Notes: generated by a model from the letters alone, not told the origin. 64,000 nt of DNA from Bordetella genomosp. 10 (GCF_002261225.1 NZ_NEVM01000005.1:2604001-2668000), one strand, 5' to 3'; positions 9,500 through 18,752 are shown, counted from the stretch's first letter. Translations and numbers: made by a program.

Positions 9500-10639
9500 T
9501 CAGAACTGATGGCGTATGCCCGTGACCACGGCGGTGTCGGTGACGCCGTCGTGGAAGGCGTAGTTGTCGCCGTAGGACGCATAGGCGTAGACGCTGGTCC
9601 GCTTGGACAGGTTGTGCAGGGCGCCGATGGCGTAGACGTTGAAGGTCTTGGCGCCGCCGGTGAGCTTGCCGTTGTTCGGATCGGCGCGCTGCCATGAGCT
9701 GAAGACCGACGTGGCGCTGCCCACGGGCACCGTCAGGCCCACCATGGTCGACGTGGCGCGAAAGCCATCGGCCAGCTTGAAGTAGCCGAAGTCCCGGTCG
9801 CTGCCGCCGGGCATGACGCCCAGCGTCTGGCCGGCGAACCAGCCGTCCAGGGTCTGGCCGACGGATGCCGCAACCTTCACGACCTCGAAGTCGTACGTGC
9901 CGCCGATGGCGTACTCCTGCAGCGTGGCGCGGGACTGGCCACCCGGCGCGGCGGCGCTGCCTTTCAGGCGGTCATAGGACGCCGCCAGGAACAGCGGGCC
10001 ATTGGTGTAGGACAGGCCGGCCGTCACGGCGCGGTTGTTGTCCGGCGTGGAGAATTTGCCGGAGCCGTCGTCCAGCGTGTCGTCGGCGTTGAAGGAGTAG
10101 CCGACGCCGAACTGGAAACCGCCCATGACCGGGCTGTGATACATCGCCAGGTTGTCCAGGCGCATCGTATTCGCCGCGCCCAGCGTGGTTCCCAGGTTGG
10201 CCGCGTTATAGCTGGTGTAGAACGGGTCGACCAGGGCGAACAGTTCGGACGCCATGTTGACCTGGCGGCCGAATTCGAAGCGGCCCCATGTCTCGGAATT
10301 CAGGCCCAGCGTCGATTGGCGGCCGAACAGGCGGCTGCCCTGCTGCCGTTGGCCGTCGGTCGGCGCGAAGCCGTTCTCTACCTTGAAAACGACCGACCAG
10401 CCGTCGCCCAGGTCTTCCACGCCGCGCAGGCCGACGCGCGAACCGCTTTCGACGCCATGGACTTCACCGACGCGGCTGGCGTGAAAGCCCTCGCCCCGGA
10501 TGCGTTCGTAGCCGACGCCGATATCGACGACGCCGTACAGGGTGACGGCGGTTTCCGCGTGCGCGGCGCCGGCGAATGCCGCCGACAGCGACAGGGCAAG
10601 CAAGGTCTTCTTCACGGGTTTGCTGAATAACACGGTCAC
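9500..10639 (-). CDS. Gram-negative trimeric porin (Burkholderiales OmpC-like)
   Basis: The product is 379 aa. The signal peptide ends AGAAHA before ETAVTLYGVVDIGVGY, the classic first strand of neisserial/Burkholderiales porins. It has alternating beta-strands, the PEFG-like motif SETWGRFEFGRQVNMASELF and a C-terminal phenylalanine (GIRHQF) for BAM recognition. It forms a 16-stranded outer-membrane barrel for diffusion of small solutes. Confidence 0.93.
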   Translation of the reverse strand: MTVLFSKPVKKTLLALSLSAAFAGAAHAETAVTLYGVVDIGVGYERIRGEGFHASRVGEVHGVESGSRVGLRGVEDLGDGWSVVFKVENGFAPTDGQRQQGSRLFGRQSTLGLNSETWGRFEFGRQVNMASELFALVDPFYTSYNAANLGTTLGAANTMRLDNLAMYHSPVMGGFQFGVGYSFNADDTLDDGSGKFSTPDNNRAVTAGLSYTNGPLFLAASYDRLKGSAAAPGGQSRATLQEYAIGGTYDFEVVKVAASVGQTLDGWFAGQTLGVMPGGSDRDFGYFKLADGFRATSTMVGLTVPVGSATSVFSSWQRADPNNGKLTGGAKTFNVYAIGALHNLSKRTSVYAYASYGDNYAFHDGVTDTAVVTGIRHQF

Positions 10640-11025
10640 GGGCTGTGGATCTCCCTGGGCGCGAGGCCCTGCTGGTCACGGATGGCTTTTCATGCGGGCA
10701 AAAGCACGCCGGGCCCTGGAACAGGGCCGGGTGCCGCCGATGGATTTACCGATAGGTCGGGAAGCCGGCAAGGCGCGGAGAACGCCGCCGCCCCAGGAGG
10801 GCGGATGAGGGCGCAGCGCCTGGGCCGGCATGCCGTTCGCGTTCGCGGATGGAGGCAAAACGGCGGGAGCCAAGACAGAGGCGCGCGGCCCGGCAATACC
10901 GACCGAAATCGGGTCGGTATTGTAGCAATTAACGCCACTTGACGCCAATAGACAGGGAATAGGCGCCAGGATCGCCGCAAATCGATGGCGCAAGGCCTCG
11001 ATCGCGGCGCGCTACCCCCGATGGC
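10640..11025. other. intergenic region with an 11-bp inverted repeat
   Basis: No convincing gene lies between the TonB receptor stop and the porin start (both on the minus strand). The one clear structure is a perfect inverted repeat at 10894-10904 / 10912-10922 (CAATACCGACC with a 7-nt loop). It has no T-run, so it could be an operator or an mRNA hairpin ahead of the porin gene rather than a terminator. Confidence 0.5.
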
Positions 11026-13497
11026 TCAATGGTAGAAATTCAGCGTCAGCATGGCGGAACGGCCGGGGCCCCACGTCGCGTAGATGGGGTACGAGCTGGC
11101 GTAGTACTTGCGGTCGAAGATGTTGTAGACGTTCAACTGCAATTCCACCGCTTTCGACACTTCCCACGTGGCGGCCGCGTCGATGCGCGTATAGCCCGGC
11201 GTCCACTTGCGGGTGGTCGCCGATACCGACGCATATTGCAGGCTGGACACCGTCGCGCCGGCGCCCACCTTCACCTGGGGCAGCACGTCGTAGCTCGTCC
11301 ACAGCGTGAAGTTGTGCTTGGGCACCTGCACCATCGGCAGGCCGGACAAGGTGGGGCTGCCCGGACCCGCGTCGCGCGTGACCGCGTTCAGGTAGGAATA
11401 GCCGCCGAACACGCTCCACTTGTTCGTCAGGTTTCCGGCGAAGCCGAATTCCACGCCGCGCACGCGCTGCGCGCCGGCATTGACGGTGCCGCCCAGCCCG
11501 TCGCTGACCCGCGCATTGGTCTTGTCCGTCTGGAAGACCGCCGTGGTCAGCGACAGGCGCTCGTCCAGCACGTCCCACTTGGCGCCCACTTCGATATTGC
11601 GCGAACGCTCGGGCGACAGGTCCTGGTTCGTCACGGTGAGCTGGTCATTGCCGCCGCCCAGGCCGGAATTCGCGCCCGGCGGGTTGGCCGACGTGCCGTA
11701 CGAGGTGTAGAGGCTCAGGTTGCGAACCGGCTTGAACACCAGGCCGGCCTGATAGCTGAACAGGGTCGAGGTGTTCGACAGGTTAGGCACGCCCTCCTGC
11801 CGCGCCCGCACGTCGTAGTGGTCCACGCGCGCGCCGGCGTTGAACACCCAGCGCTCGGACAGGTCCACGCTGTCGAACAGGTACAGGGAGGCGATATCGG
11901 TGCGCGTGCGGGTGGCGGGTCCCGGGAATCCCATGTCGCCATTGAGCTGCGTATGGCCGGTCCAGGGGTTGGCCGGATCCCACCCGCCGTTGATCGAGGT
12001 GCAGTTGTAGGCGATCGAGCACGGTCCGCCGCTGCGGATGTTGTTGCCCGCCGAGTCCGTGACGAGGTAGCCCTCGTAGAGATCCCGCTCGTGGCTGAAC
12101 TCCACGCCGGTGGTGAGCGTGTGCCGCATGCCCAGCAAGTCGAACTTGCCGTTCAATTCGGTCTGGTTCGCGATGCTGTCGGTGGCGTACTTGCCGCTCT
12201 TGGCTTCCAGCAGCAGGGTGTCGGTGCTGCCGCTCTTGAACTGCGGGTTGGTGCCGATGTAGTCCAGCGTGGCGCGGCCGAACATCGTCGTGTTGCGCAC
12301 CTTCCAGTTGTCGTTGAAGACGTGGTCGATGCGGATTTCGCCCGTGTCGTTCTGCGTATGGCGGAAGTCCCGCGCGTTCAGGCCGAAGAACTTGTCCCGG
12401 CCGACGCTGGCCGGAGGGCCGCTGGTGGAGCGGAACGGCACGCTGAAGTCGGGCATGTCCGAGGTATTCAGGTGGTAGTAGCTGAGCGTGACCGTGGTGG
12501 GGCTGTGCAGCCCGAACACGATGGACGGGGCCACGCCCCACCGCTTGCTGTAGACGTCGGAGCGGCCGGCCTGGTCGGCATCGTGGCCCATCGCGTTCAG
12601 GCGAAACGCCGTCGAGTCGTTCAAACGCTGGTTCAGGTCCAGGGTGGCGCGCCGATAGCTGTCGGTGCCCAGCCCGACGCTGCCGCGGATGAAATCGTCG
12701 TCGACCGGGGTTTTCGTCTTGATATCGATGCTGCCGCCGACCGCGCCGCGGCCCGCGTAGACGGAATCCGGCCCCTTGATCACGCTGATGGAATCGATGT
12801 CGAAGGTTTCCCGGTTCTGCAGGCCCGAATCGCGCATGCCGTCGACGAAAATCGAGTTGCGCGACTCGAAGCCGCGGATGACCGGCCGGTCCGCCGACGG
12901 GTTCGCGGCGGCGTCGCCGCCCAGGAAGGAGATGCCGGGCACCGTGCGCAGGGCATCGGTGAAGCTGGTGATGTTCTGCTGCTTGATCACCTCCTGCGGG
13001 ATGACGGTGACCGAGCGCGGCGTATCGATCAGGGGCGAGGTGAACTTGTAGGACGGCAGTTCGCGCGTCTGCATCGGAGCGACATCGCTGCCGACGACGT
13101 TGACCGTGGGCAGCGTGCTGGCGCCCGCGCCCGCCGTCGAGGCCGCGCCGGCCGCCACGCCGGCCCGCTGTTTCACCAGCCGGTAGCCGCTGCCGTCGTT
13201 GACGACCTGCAGGCCGCTGCCGGCGAGGATGGCGGCAAAGCCGGCGTCGGGCGCATAGTCTCCATGCAGCCCCGGGCTGGAGCGGCCGGCCGTCAGGGTG
13301 CTGTCGATGGTCAACAGCACGCCTGTCGCGCTGGCGTAGCGGTTCAGCACCTGGTCCAGCGTGCCGCCGTTGATGTCGTAGTGCCGGGCGGTCGCCACGG
13401 CGGGCGCCGCGGTGGAGGCGACAGGCGCCAGCAGCCCCATGGCGGTAGCGACGACGCAGCAGAACGCCGCGGGCCGTGCTCCAGACGGGTATTTCAT
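11026..13497 (-). CDS. TonB-dependent siderophore receptor with STN domain
   Basis: The product is 823 aa. A signal peptide (~1-36) is followed by a secretin/TonB N-terminal (STN) signalling domain at ~38-108 (YDINGGTLDQVLNRYASATGVLLTID), a plug at ~150-270 (PRSVTVIPQEVIKQQNITSFTDALRTVPGI; GPDSVYAGRGAVGGSIDIKTKTP) and a 22-strand barrel ending RSAMLTLNFYH. The STN domain and the adjacent fecR/fecI-type genes show a transducer receptor that signals ferric-siderophore occupancy to an ECF sigma factor. The barrel most resembles the FhuE/FpvA group; the ligand cannot be read from sequence. Confidence 0.94.
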   Translation of the reverse strand: MKYPSGARPAAFCCVVATAMGLLAPVASTAAPAVATARHYDINGGTLDQVLNRYASATGVLLTIDSTLTAGRSSPGLHGDYAPDAGFAAILAGSGLQVVNDGSGYRLVKQRAGVAAGAASTAGAGASTLPTVNVVGSDVAPMQTRELPSYKFTSPLIDTPRSVTVIPQEVIKQQNITSFTDALRTVPGISFLGGDAAANPSADRPVIRGFESRNSIFVDGMRDSGLQNRETFDIDSISVIKGPDSVYAGRGAVGGSIDIKTKTPVDDDFIRGSVGLGTDSYRRATLDLNQRLNDSTAFRLNAMGHDADQAGRSDVYSKRWGVAPSIVFGLHSPTTVTLSYYHLNTSDMPDFSVPFRSTSGPPASVGRDKFFGLNARDFRHTQNDTGEIRIDHVFNDNWKVRNTTMFGRATLDYIGTNPQFKSGSTDTLLLEAKSGKYATDSIANQTELNGKFDLLGMRHTLTTGVEFSHERDLYEGYLVTDSAGNNIRSGGPCSIAYNCTSINGGWDPANPWTGHTQLNGDMGFPGPATRTRTDIASLYLFDSVDLSERWVFNAGARVDHYDVRARQEGVPNLSNTSTLFSYQAGLVFKPVRNLSLYTSYGTSANPPGANSGLGGGNDQLTVTNQDLSPERSRNIEVGAKWDVLDERLSLTTAVFQTDKTNARVSDGLGGTVNAGAQRVRGVEFGFAGNLTNKWSVFGGYSYLNAVTRDAGPGSPTLSGLPMVQVPKHNFTLWTSYDVLPQVKVGAGATVSSLQYASVSATTRKWTPGYTRIDAAATWEVSKAVELQLNVYNIFDRKYYASSYPIYATWGPGRSAMLTLNFYH

Positions 13498-13658
13498 CGA
13501 TCTTTCCTTTCTCGATTCCGGGTAAACAGCGTGTTCCTATCTGATATCCCGGACGAAAACGGAAAAGTGTTACTCCAAATCCGATTTTTCCCTGAAAAAT
13601 TCTGGAAAATTTCTTCGTCGGCGCGGCCTGGATGCAGCGGGGCCGGCCGTGACGCCTC

Positions 13659-14639
13659 TCACGCCGGCACGACCGACACCCAATAGCGGCTCCAGTAATG
13701 CACCCGCACGGGCAGGGAGTGCTCCAGGGCGTTCAGTACGCGCGTCGTGTCCGGCAGGGGAAAGACGCCGGACACCAGCAGGTTCCTGACCGCGGGGTCG
13801 CAACGCACCCAGCCGGCACGGTACCGGCCCAATTCCTTCAGGAAATCGCCCAGCCGCATGCGTTCGACGATCAACTGGCCATGCGTCCAGGCGTAGGCGT
13901 CCGGATTGGCGGCGGTGGCGTCGGCGACGACGTCGGACGTGAACGATGCCTGCCGGCCGGCGTCGAGGCGGGTCGGGCGGACGGCGCGGGACGGCTGGAT
14001 GGCGACCGCGCCCTCGTACACCGCCACGCGCGAATGCGAGCGGGATTCGCGCACCAGGAAGCGGGTGCCGAGCGCCTGGACGGTCCCGCGCGGGGTCTCC
14101 ACCAGGAAGGGACGCGGGGACGGCCTGGCTTCAGGGTGAGTCGCGATGAAGACCTCGCCCGCGCGCAGCACCAGCCGCCGTTCGAGCGCGGTGAAGCGCA
14201 CCTCCAGCTCCGTGGCGGTGTTCATGGCGACGCGGCTGCCGTCGTCCAGCACGATGGCCCGCGATTCGCTGGTGGCGACCCGGTATTCGGTTCCCTGCCT
14301 GAACCATGGAGCGCCTTCTCGCGCGGCCAGGGCAAGCACGCCCGCGCCGCCCGCCAGCATCAGCGTGTAGCGCAGCGCGCGACGCCGTTGACGCAGGCGC
14401 GCGCCGCCGCGCAAGGCGGGCCCGGCCAGTTCGGGCGGCAGCGTCGAGAAATGCCGGTCCAGCGCCTGCACGTGTTGCCAGGCCGCCTCGTGCGTGGGAT
14501 CGGCGCGGCGCCAGCGCTCGCACGCGGCCCGTTCCTCCTGCCCGGCATCGCCCGACCACAGCGTCACCAGCCAGGCGACGGCCTGCTCGACGACGGCGGC
14601 GTCCGGGCCGGCGCCGCCGCCCACCTTGGCCCGGGTCAT
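13659..14639 (-). CDS. FecR-type anti-sigma/signal transducer
   Basis: The product is 326 aa. The N-terminal cytoplasmic part (~1-90, AVAWLVTLWSGDAGQEERAACERWRRADPTHEAAWQ) is the DUF4880 sigma-interacting region. One TM follows at ~95-112 (LRYTLMLAGGAGVLALAA), then the periplasmic FecR domain (RGTVQALGTRFLVRESRSHSRVAVYEGAV) that contacts the receptor STN domain. Its ATG overlaps the sigma-factor stop by 4 bp (14636-14639). It relays occupancy of the TonB receptor encoded downstream. Confidence 0.93.
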   Translation of the reverse strand: MTRAKVGGGAGPDAAVVEQAVAWLVTLWSGDAGQEERAACERWRRADPTHEAAWQHVQALDRHFSTLPPELAGPALRGGARLRQRRRALRYTLMLAGGAGVLALAAREGAPWFRQGTEYRVATSESRAIVLDDGSRVAMNTATELEVRFTALERRLVLRAGEVFIATHPEARPSPRPFLVETPRGTVQALGTRFLVRESRSHSRVAVYEGAVAIQPSRAVRPTRLDAGRQASFTSDVVADATAANPDAYAWTHGQLIVERMRLGDFLKELGRYRAGWVRCDPAVRNLLVSGVFPLPDTTRVLNALEHSLPVRVHYWSRYWVSVVPA

Positions 14640-15145
14640 TCGGCGACCAGGGGCAGGCACGCGTACACGGCCTTTACCATGTATTTCCGCACGCTGGCCA
14701 CGGACACATGCAGGCGCGCGGCGATCTCCGCGTAGGTAAGCCCGTCGAAGCGGGACAGCAGGAAGGTCTCCCGCACCTTGGACGGCAGGGCATACAGGAC
14801 CGCATCGATTTTCTCCAGTGTCTCCAGCACGATGGCGCGGCTTTCCGGCGAGGGCCACAGCTCTTCCGGCAACACGGACAGCGTTTCCAGGAACGCGGCC
14901 TCGATCTCCCGGCGGCGCGACTGGTCGATGACCAGGCCCTTCGCGATCTGCATCAGATAGGCGCGCGACTGATCCGGCGCCGGCATGCGGCGCGCCGCCA
15001 GCAGCCGCACGTATGAATCATGCGCAAGGTCCGCCGCGGCAGCGGCGCAGCCCACTTTTCGACGCAGCCAACCATACAACCATGCGTGATGATCGGCATA
15101 GAGGGAATGCGCGCCCTCGGGATCGATGGGAGGAAGATCGGACAC
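14636..15145 (-). CDS. FecI-type ECF sigma factor
   Basis: The product is 169 aa, normal for iron-starvation ECF sigma factors. Region 2 (YADHHAWLYGWLRRKVGCAAAAADLAHDSYVRLLA) and region 4 HTH (LPSKVRETFLLSRFDGLTYAEIAARLHVSVASVRKYM) are intact. It is the first gene of a sigma-FecR-receptor cassette and has a Fur-box-like site just upstream, which fits iron-repressed expression. Confidence 0.94.
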   Translation of the reverse strand: MSDLPPIDPEGAHSLYADHHAWLYGWLRRKVGCAAAAADLAHDSYVRLLAARRMPAPDQSRAYLMQIAKGLVIDQSRRREIEAAFLETLSVLPEELWPSPESRAIVLETLEKIDAVLYALPSKVRETFLLSRFDGLTYAEIAARLHVSVASVRKYMVKAVYACLPLVAE

Positions 15146-15178
15146 GAAAAAGCCTGCCGGCGAGTGAATCTAGGAATC

Positions 15179-15199
15179 TATAATGAGAATTAATACTAT
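15179..15199 (-). promoter_or_regulatory. Fur-box-like operator upstream of the ECF sigma gene
   Basis: The AT-rich sequence TATAATGAGAATTAATACT lies 34-54 bp before the sigma-factor start and matches most of the 19-bp Fur consensus GATAATGATAATCATTATC. Its position ahead of a FecI/FecR/TonB-receptor cassette is the classical location for Fur repression. It was identified by eye only. Confidence 0.65.
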
Positions 15200-15296
15200 T
15201 TTTGATTATATCTATATAACACATCAGGGGACCAACGCCGCCGCGCGGGGCGTTGCTATCCCCCTGCCGGATCGAACCGGCGTGTCGCGTCTTCCG

Positions 15297-16670
15297 TCAG
15301 GCCGTCGATTTGCGCGCCACCGCTTCACGGTCCTGTTCGCGCCATTTGGCGCGCAGCGCGGCGATTTCCCGAATCGCCGCCTGCAGCATGGTCCACCAGC
15401 CGAATGGACGGGGGTCCGCCAGCATGCTCAGCGCGCGCGCATAGTCCAGGGTCAATCCGGGCGTCCACGCCATCGTCAACGCCCGCTTGCGGATCTGCGA
15501 AGCCACCCACAACTCCGGTGTCACCAAAAGGCGCAGCAGCACCCGCCAGCTCGTATTCGCGTCGTGCAATCTGCACACGGCGCCGTCCAGCGCCGCTTCC
15601 AGCGCGGCCGAGACCGAGCTGGAGCAATTACGGTAGGTCAGGTTATAGATTTCGGTCTTGCGGTATTCATTCCAGAATTCCCGCAGCTTGGCCGCGTCAT
15701 AGTTCCGGATTCGCACTTGTACCGTAGACGGACACCACGCCTTGGATTCCGTCAGGTAGTCCGGCTGATAGACGCCCGGGATATTGTTTTCCGGCGTCGC
15801 ACGCAGCAGCGCGCCGAACTGTTCTGGCGAGCGGTCGATTTCCTGGGCCGGATAGAGGCTGATGTAGATCCCCTCCGGTGACTCCAAGGCCGCATGGCCC
15901 GTGGACACGACGCCATTGACGTCGACCGCGGCAATGTAGCGGTCAATGACGGGATAATTTCGCGTTTCCCGTTTGGCCGACCCCGACGGGGTCCAAACGT
16001 GTACGGTCAAGGCGCGCTCGGATGTCAGCGGCGGACCATCGAAGGTGGTAGGCGTGCGGTTATCGGCTTGGGCCGGCATGAAACCGGCGCGAGCATTCTC
16101 GCTCAGCGCCGGATTGGATTGCATGTCGCGCACGCGCCGAGCCAACGACAGAAGTTTCAAGCCCGCGAAAGCCAGAAAGAGTCCCAGACAATACGGAACG
16201 GTGCCCACATAGTGGGTCGGATACGGCTGAAAGAAAAAGACGGCGAGCAGGCACTCGACCACGCCGGAGGCAAAGACGTAGCGCCATCGCGCATAGCGCA
16301 CGACGTAAGCGGCGATGCATTGCAACAGCCCGTCGGCGAGAAACACCAGGCCGAAGATCATCGAGAGCGCGAAGTGCCCATGGTGATGGCCCGCCAGAAT
16401 GAGAAGACCCGCGGCCAGCACGAGGAAGCCTTTGACGTAGCGCAGGACCTTCTGGCCGCCGACGCCTGATTTTGCGATGACCAGGGTAGCCAGGCCGTCG
16501 ATCACGAACAGCGTGGCGAAGAAATTCAGGGGGAAATACAACGCGGAGTCCAGCGCATCGACGAACACGACGACGCCGCAGATGAGAAAAACCCAACCCG
16601 CGGCGCGAAGCGCCGTGATGCGCGTCTTCAAGTAATCGACACCGAGCAGCAGCAGCACCAAATTACCCAT
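15297..16670 (-). CDS. HdeD-like membrane domain fused to a putative permuted papain-like (NlpC/P60-type) domain
   Basis: The product is 457 aa. The N-terminal ~200 residues hold about six TM helices (MGNLVLLLLGVDYLKTRITALRAAGWVFLICGVVVF...) of the HdeD/DUF308 acid-resistance type. The C-terminal ~230 residues are soluble, with a His in TGHAALESPEG (~270) preceding a Cys in LTYRNCSSSVSAALEAAL (~360); His before Cys is the order of circularly permuted NlpC/P60 (LRAT/YiiX-like) folds. Catalytic assignment is inference. ATG 16670 was chosen because the TM domain begins there and a GGGGA stretch precedes it; the longer upstream frame looks non-coding. It is the last host gene before attL. Confidence 0.7.
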   Translation of the reverse strand: MGNLVLLLLGVDYLKTRITALRAAGWVFLICGVVVFVDALDSALYFPLNFFATLFVIDGLATLVIAKSGVGGQKVLRYVKGFLVLAAGLLILAGHHHGHFALSMIFGLVFLADGLLQCIAAYVVRYARWRYVFASGVVECLLAVFFFQPYPTHYVGTVPYCLGLFLAFAGLKLLSLARRVRDMQSNPALSENARAGFMPAQADNRTPTTFDGPPLTSERALTVHVWTPSGSAKRETRNYPVIDRYIAAVDVNGVVSTGHAALESPEGIYISLYPAQEIDRSPEQFGALLRATPENNIPGVYQPDYLTESKAWCPSTVQVRIRNYDAAKLREFWNEYRKTEIYNLTYRNCSSSVSAALEAALDGAVCRLHDANTSWRVLLRLLVTPELWVASQIRKRALTMAWTPGLTLDYARALSMLADPRPFGWWTMLQAAIREIAALRAKWREQDREAVARKSTA

Positions 16671-16940
16671 GATCTCGTTCCCCGACAGGTCGGTGTGCGC
16701 CGCACGCGAACCTTGGAGATCGTGGCCGGCACGGATGGCCATCGAGGGAATCGGTGCGGCACGGTGCGCGGCGCTGCGGACGCGTCGGGCATTGAACCCT
16801 CGGCGATCAGCCGGCGGATACAGCAGATGGAAGGCGTGCTGGGCGTCGATCCGTTCGAACGCAAGGGGCGCCGCATCGCCCCGGCCGACGTCGCGTCGTT
16901 GCCATGCGACGATCGCACGCCACGCCTGAGTCATTGATTC

Positions 16941-16963
16941 TGGCGCGCCCGACAGGAATCGAA
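16941..16963. other. attL: attL: 23-bp duplicate of the tRNA-Arg 3' end
   Basis: These 23 bp are identical to 58833-58855, the 3' terminal part of the tRNA-Arg(CCG) gene including its CCA. A further ~10 bp just upstream (GTCATTGATT) is also shared with the right side, apart from a 2-bp indel. The copy here lacks the rest of the tRNA, so it is the displaced 3' end of the original host gene and marks the left prophage boundary. Confidence 0.93.
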
Positions 16964-17445
16964 TTTGTTTATAGACGATTTTGCGCCAATTTACACCACT
17001 TTTCTTAGGAGATGGCTGAATCTAATTAGCGCTATTTGGCGGCGTTTGTCCCAAATTTTGGCCCACGGGAAAACGCCGCCGCTCCCAAAAACTACGGGTC
17101 GCCAGTTTTGTAGAGGCCTCCAAGATTCCCACCAAACCGAATCACTTCCCCGGCGGCTTCCACCCGCACCTCGCGGCCCCGCCTTGTTGTGGATGATCGG
17201 CTTGAAGGTTTGTCATGACGTGTCTATCGTCCGGGTCTTCACGACGATCTCAGGTTCGGCCGCCCCCCCTTACCCTGACCTTGCCTGCCGCTATCGCTTG
17301 GTCATCTCCCTAGAGGCCGACGTCTCCGTCCGCGTTCTCGGCCGAGTCGTCTGGGGCGGGGGTGAAGCTGTGAGGGGTTCGGCCTGCGCAAGAGGGCGGA
17401 GGCGGGGTTGTTGTAAAGCTACTCGCTAGGACGAATGAGCAGCGG
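16964..17445. other. attL-proximal non-coding region
   Basis: No intact gene is seen apart from the repressor remnant listed separately at 17310-17415. A 154-codon open frame (16965-17429) spans the region but has no family signature and only in its last third copies the repressor tail. The stretch near 17040 (TTTGTCCCAAATTTTGG) resembles 58790-58806 beside the other end and could be an integrase arm-binding region. Confidence 0.5.
17310..17415 (+). pseudogene. remnant of a cI-type repressor 3' end and its downstream flank
   Basis: Translation of 17310-17360 gives LEADVSVRVLGRVVW, nearly the same as the end of the intact cI gene (LEGDVSVRILGRVVWAGVRL at 49946-50008). One extra G after TGG shifts the frame; skipping it restores an ending V-K-L-stop at the same place as cI. 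Similarity continues beyond the stop to a shared GCGGGGTTGTTGT (17402-17414 versus 50028-50040). This is therefore a decayed copy of the cI-rex junction. Confidence 0.8.
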
Positions 17446-17511
17446 TTGAGTGGATATTTTTATCATTCAGCATCATACTTATATCTTGTCGGCCCATATT
17501 ATGAGCATCTG

Positions 17512-18717
17512 ATGGATAAATTTGCAGTCCACTCGAAGCTTGCTTCCGTCTTCAGCCCTAGCGCCCCGATCGATCAACAAACGCTTTTCTCGGGTCGGAT
17601 GTCTCAGTTGCTTGACGTAATGAACGCGGTAAGCCAAAAAGGTCAACACGCGATACTTTTCGGCGAGCGTGGCGTGGGAAAGACGTCTCTCGCCAGGGTT
17701 ATTTCCGCAGCCGTGCGCAGTAGTGGCGCGCAATACGTCGCGTCAATCAACTGCGATCCGCAGATGACATTCACGACACTATGGCAAAAGATATTTCGTG
17801 AAATACCGGTTACCCATGGAAAAGCACCCGTAGGATTTACAGGGGAGCCGTCTTTTACTGTTGACTCGTTGGCGAACCATCTCCCAGCGGTTGTCACGCC
17901 GGATGACATTCGATACTTATTGGCTCGTATGCCTGGGATTCTGGTAGTGATTGACGAGCTGGATCGGCTAGAGGATCACTCTGTAACCGCTTTACTGGCC
18001 GACACGATCAAAACCTTGTCTGATCACGCAGTTCCTACAACAGTGCTACTCGTAGGTGTGGCCGACTCTGTCGATGCGCTAATACAAGAGCACCAGTCAG
18101 TAGAGCGCGCGCTCGTGCAGATCCGGATGCCGCGCATGTCGCCTGCAGAATTGTACGAAATCATCGACAAGGGCCTCGGGCAAGCGGGAATGACAATAAC
18201 ACCTGAGGCTCGCGACAAGATCGCAATTCTGTCGCAGGGTCTTCCTCACTATACCCATCTCCTGGCGCTCTATGCTGCACAACGAGTGGTTCTAACGGGG
18301 CGGACTGAAATTACGGCACAGGACGTTAGGACTGCTATTGACGGCGCACTCGCAAAGGCCCAGCAGAGTATCATTAGCTCGTACCACAAGGCCACCACGA
18401 GCCCTCAGGATAATCTTTACCCACAAGTCCTATTGGCGTGCGCCTTGGCCAAGGCTGACGGTCTCGGTTCATTTGCTGCATCTGACGTACGCGGTCCCTT
18501 AAGTCACATCATGCAGAAGACTTATGACATCCCCGCGTTCGCGCAGCACTTGAACAAATTTTGCGAAGAAATCCGTGGCCCAGTTCTTCTCCGAACTGGC
18601 AGCGCCAGGCGTTACCGGTTCCGCTTCGTCAACCCACTTCTTCAGCCTTATGTGCTGATGGACGGGATCAAGAAAAGCCTCATTAAAGAGGCCGAGATAA
18701 CTGACCTTGCGAAATGA
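17512..18717 (+). CDS. AAA+ ATPase (Orc1/Cdc6-like or STAND-like), prophage cargo
   Basis: The product is 401 aa. Walker A is GERGVGKTSL (~48-57), Walker B is ILVVIDELDRLED (~144-156), a sensor-like segment is TTVLLVGVADS, and the C-terminal ~110 residues look like a winged helix with RYRFRFVNPLLQPYVLM. It resembles ORC-like ATPases found in accessory DNA. ATG 17512 is preferred; an in-frame TTG at 17446 is possible but has no Shine-Dalgarno. It sits directly behind a cI-tail remnant and ends 9 bp before a strong terminator. GC is visibly lower than in the host. It may be an exclusion or defence gene (inference). Confidence 0.75.
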   Translation: MDKFAVHSKLASVFSPSAPIDQQTLFSGRMSQLLDVMNAVSQKGQHAILFGERGVGKTSLARVISAAVRSSGAQYVASINCDPQMTFTTLWQKIFREIPVTHGKAPVGFTGEPSFTVDSLANHLPAVVTPDDIRYLLARMPGILVVIDELDRLEDHSVTALLADTIKTLSDHAVPTTVLLVGVADSVDALIQEHQSVERALVQIRMPRMSPAELYEIIDKGLGQAGMTITPEARDKIAILSQGLPHYTHLLALYAAQRVVLTGRTEITAQDVRTAIDGALAKAQQSIISSYHKATTSPQDNLYPQVLLACALAKADGLGSFAASDVRGPLSHIMQKTYDIPAFAQHLNKFCEEIRGPVLLRTGSARRYRFRFVNPLLQPYVLMDGIKKSLIKEAEITDLAK

Positions 18718-18725
18718 TCAATCCA

Positions 18726-18747
18726 GCCCGCCCCGCGCGGGCTTTTT
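18726..18747 (+). terminator. rho-independent terminator after the ATPase gene
   Basis: The stem GCCCGC/GCGGGC has a 5-nt loop and is followed by five T. The 22-bp stem-loop and T-run are identical to the terminator after the Rex-like module at 51513-51534. Confidence 0.88.
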
Positions 18748-18752
18748 CATGC

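Noticed and set aside
16965..17429. A 154-codon ORF near attL
   Set aside because: No ribosome-binding site and no domain; only its last third resembles the cI C-terminus, in a frame broken by an extra G. It is treated as a remnant.
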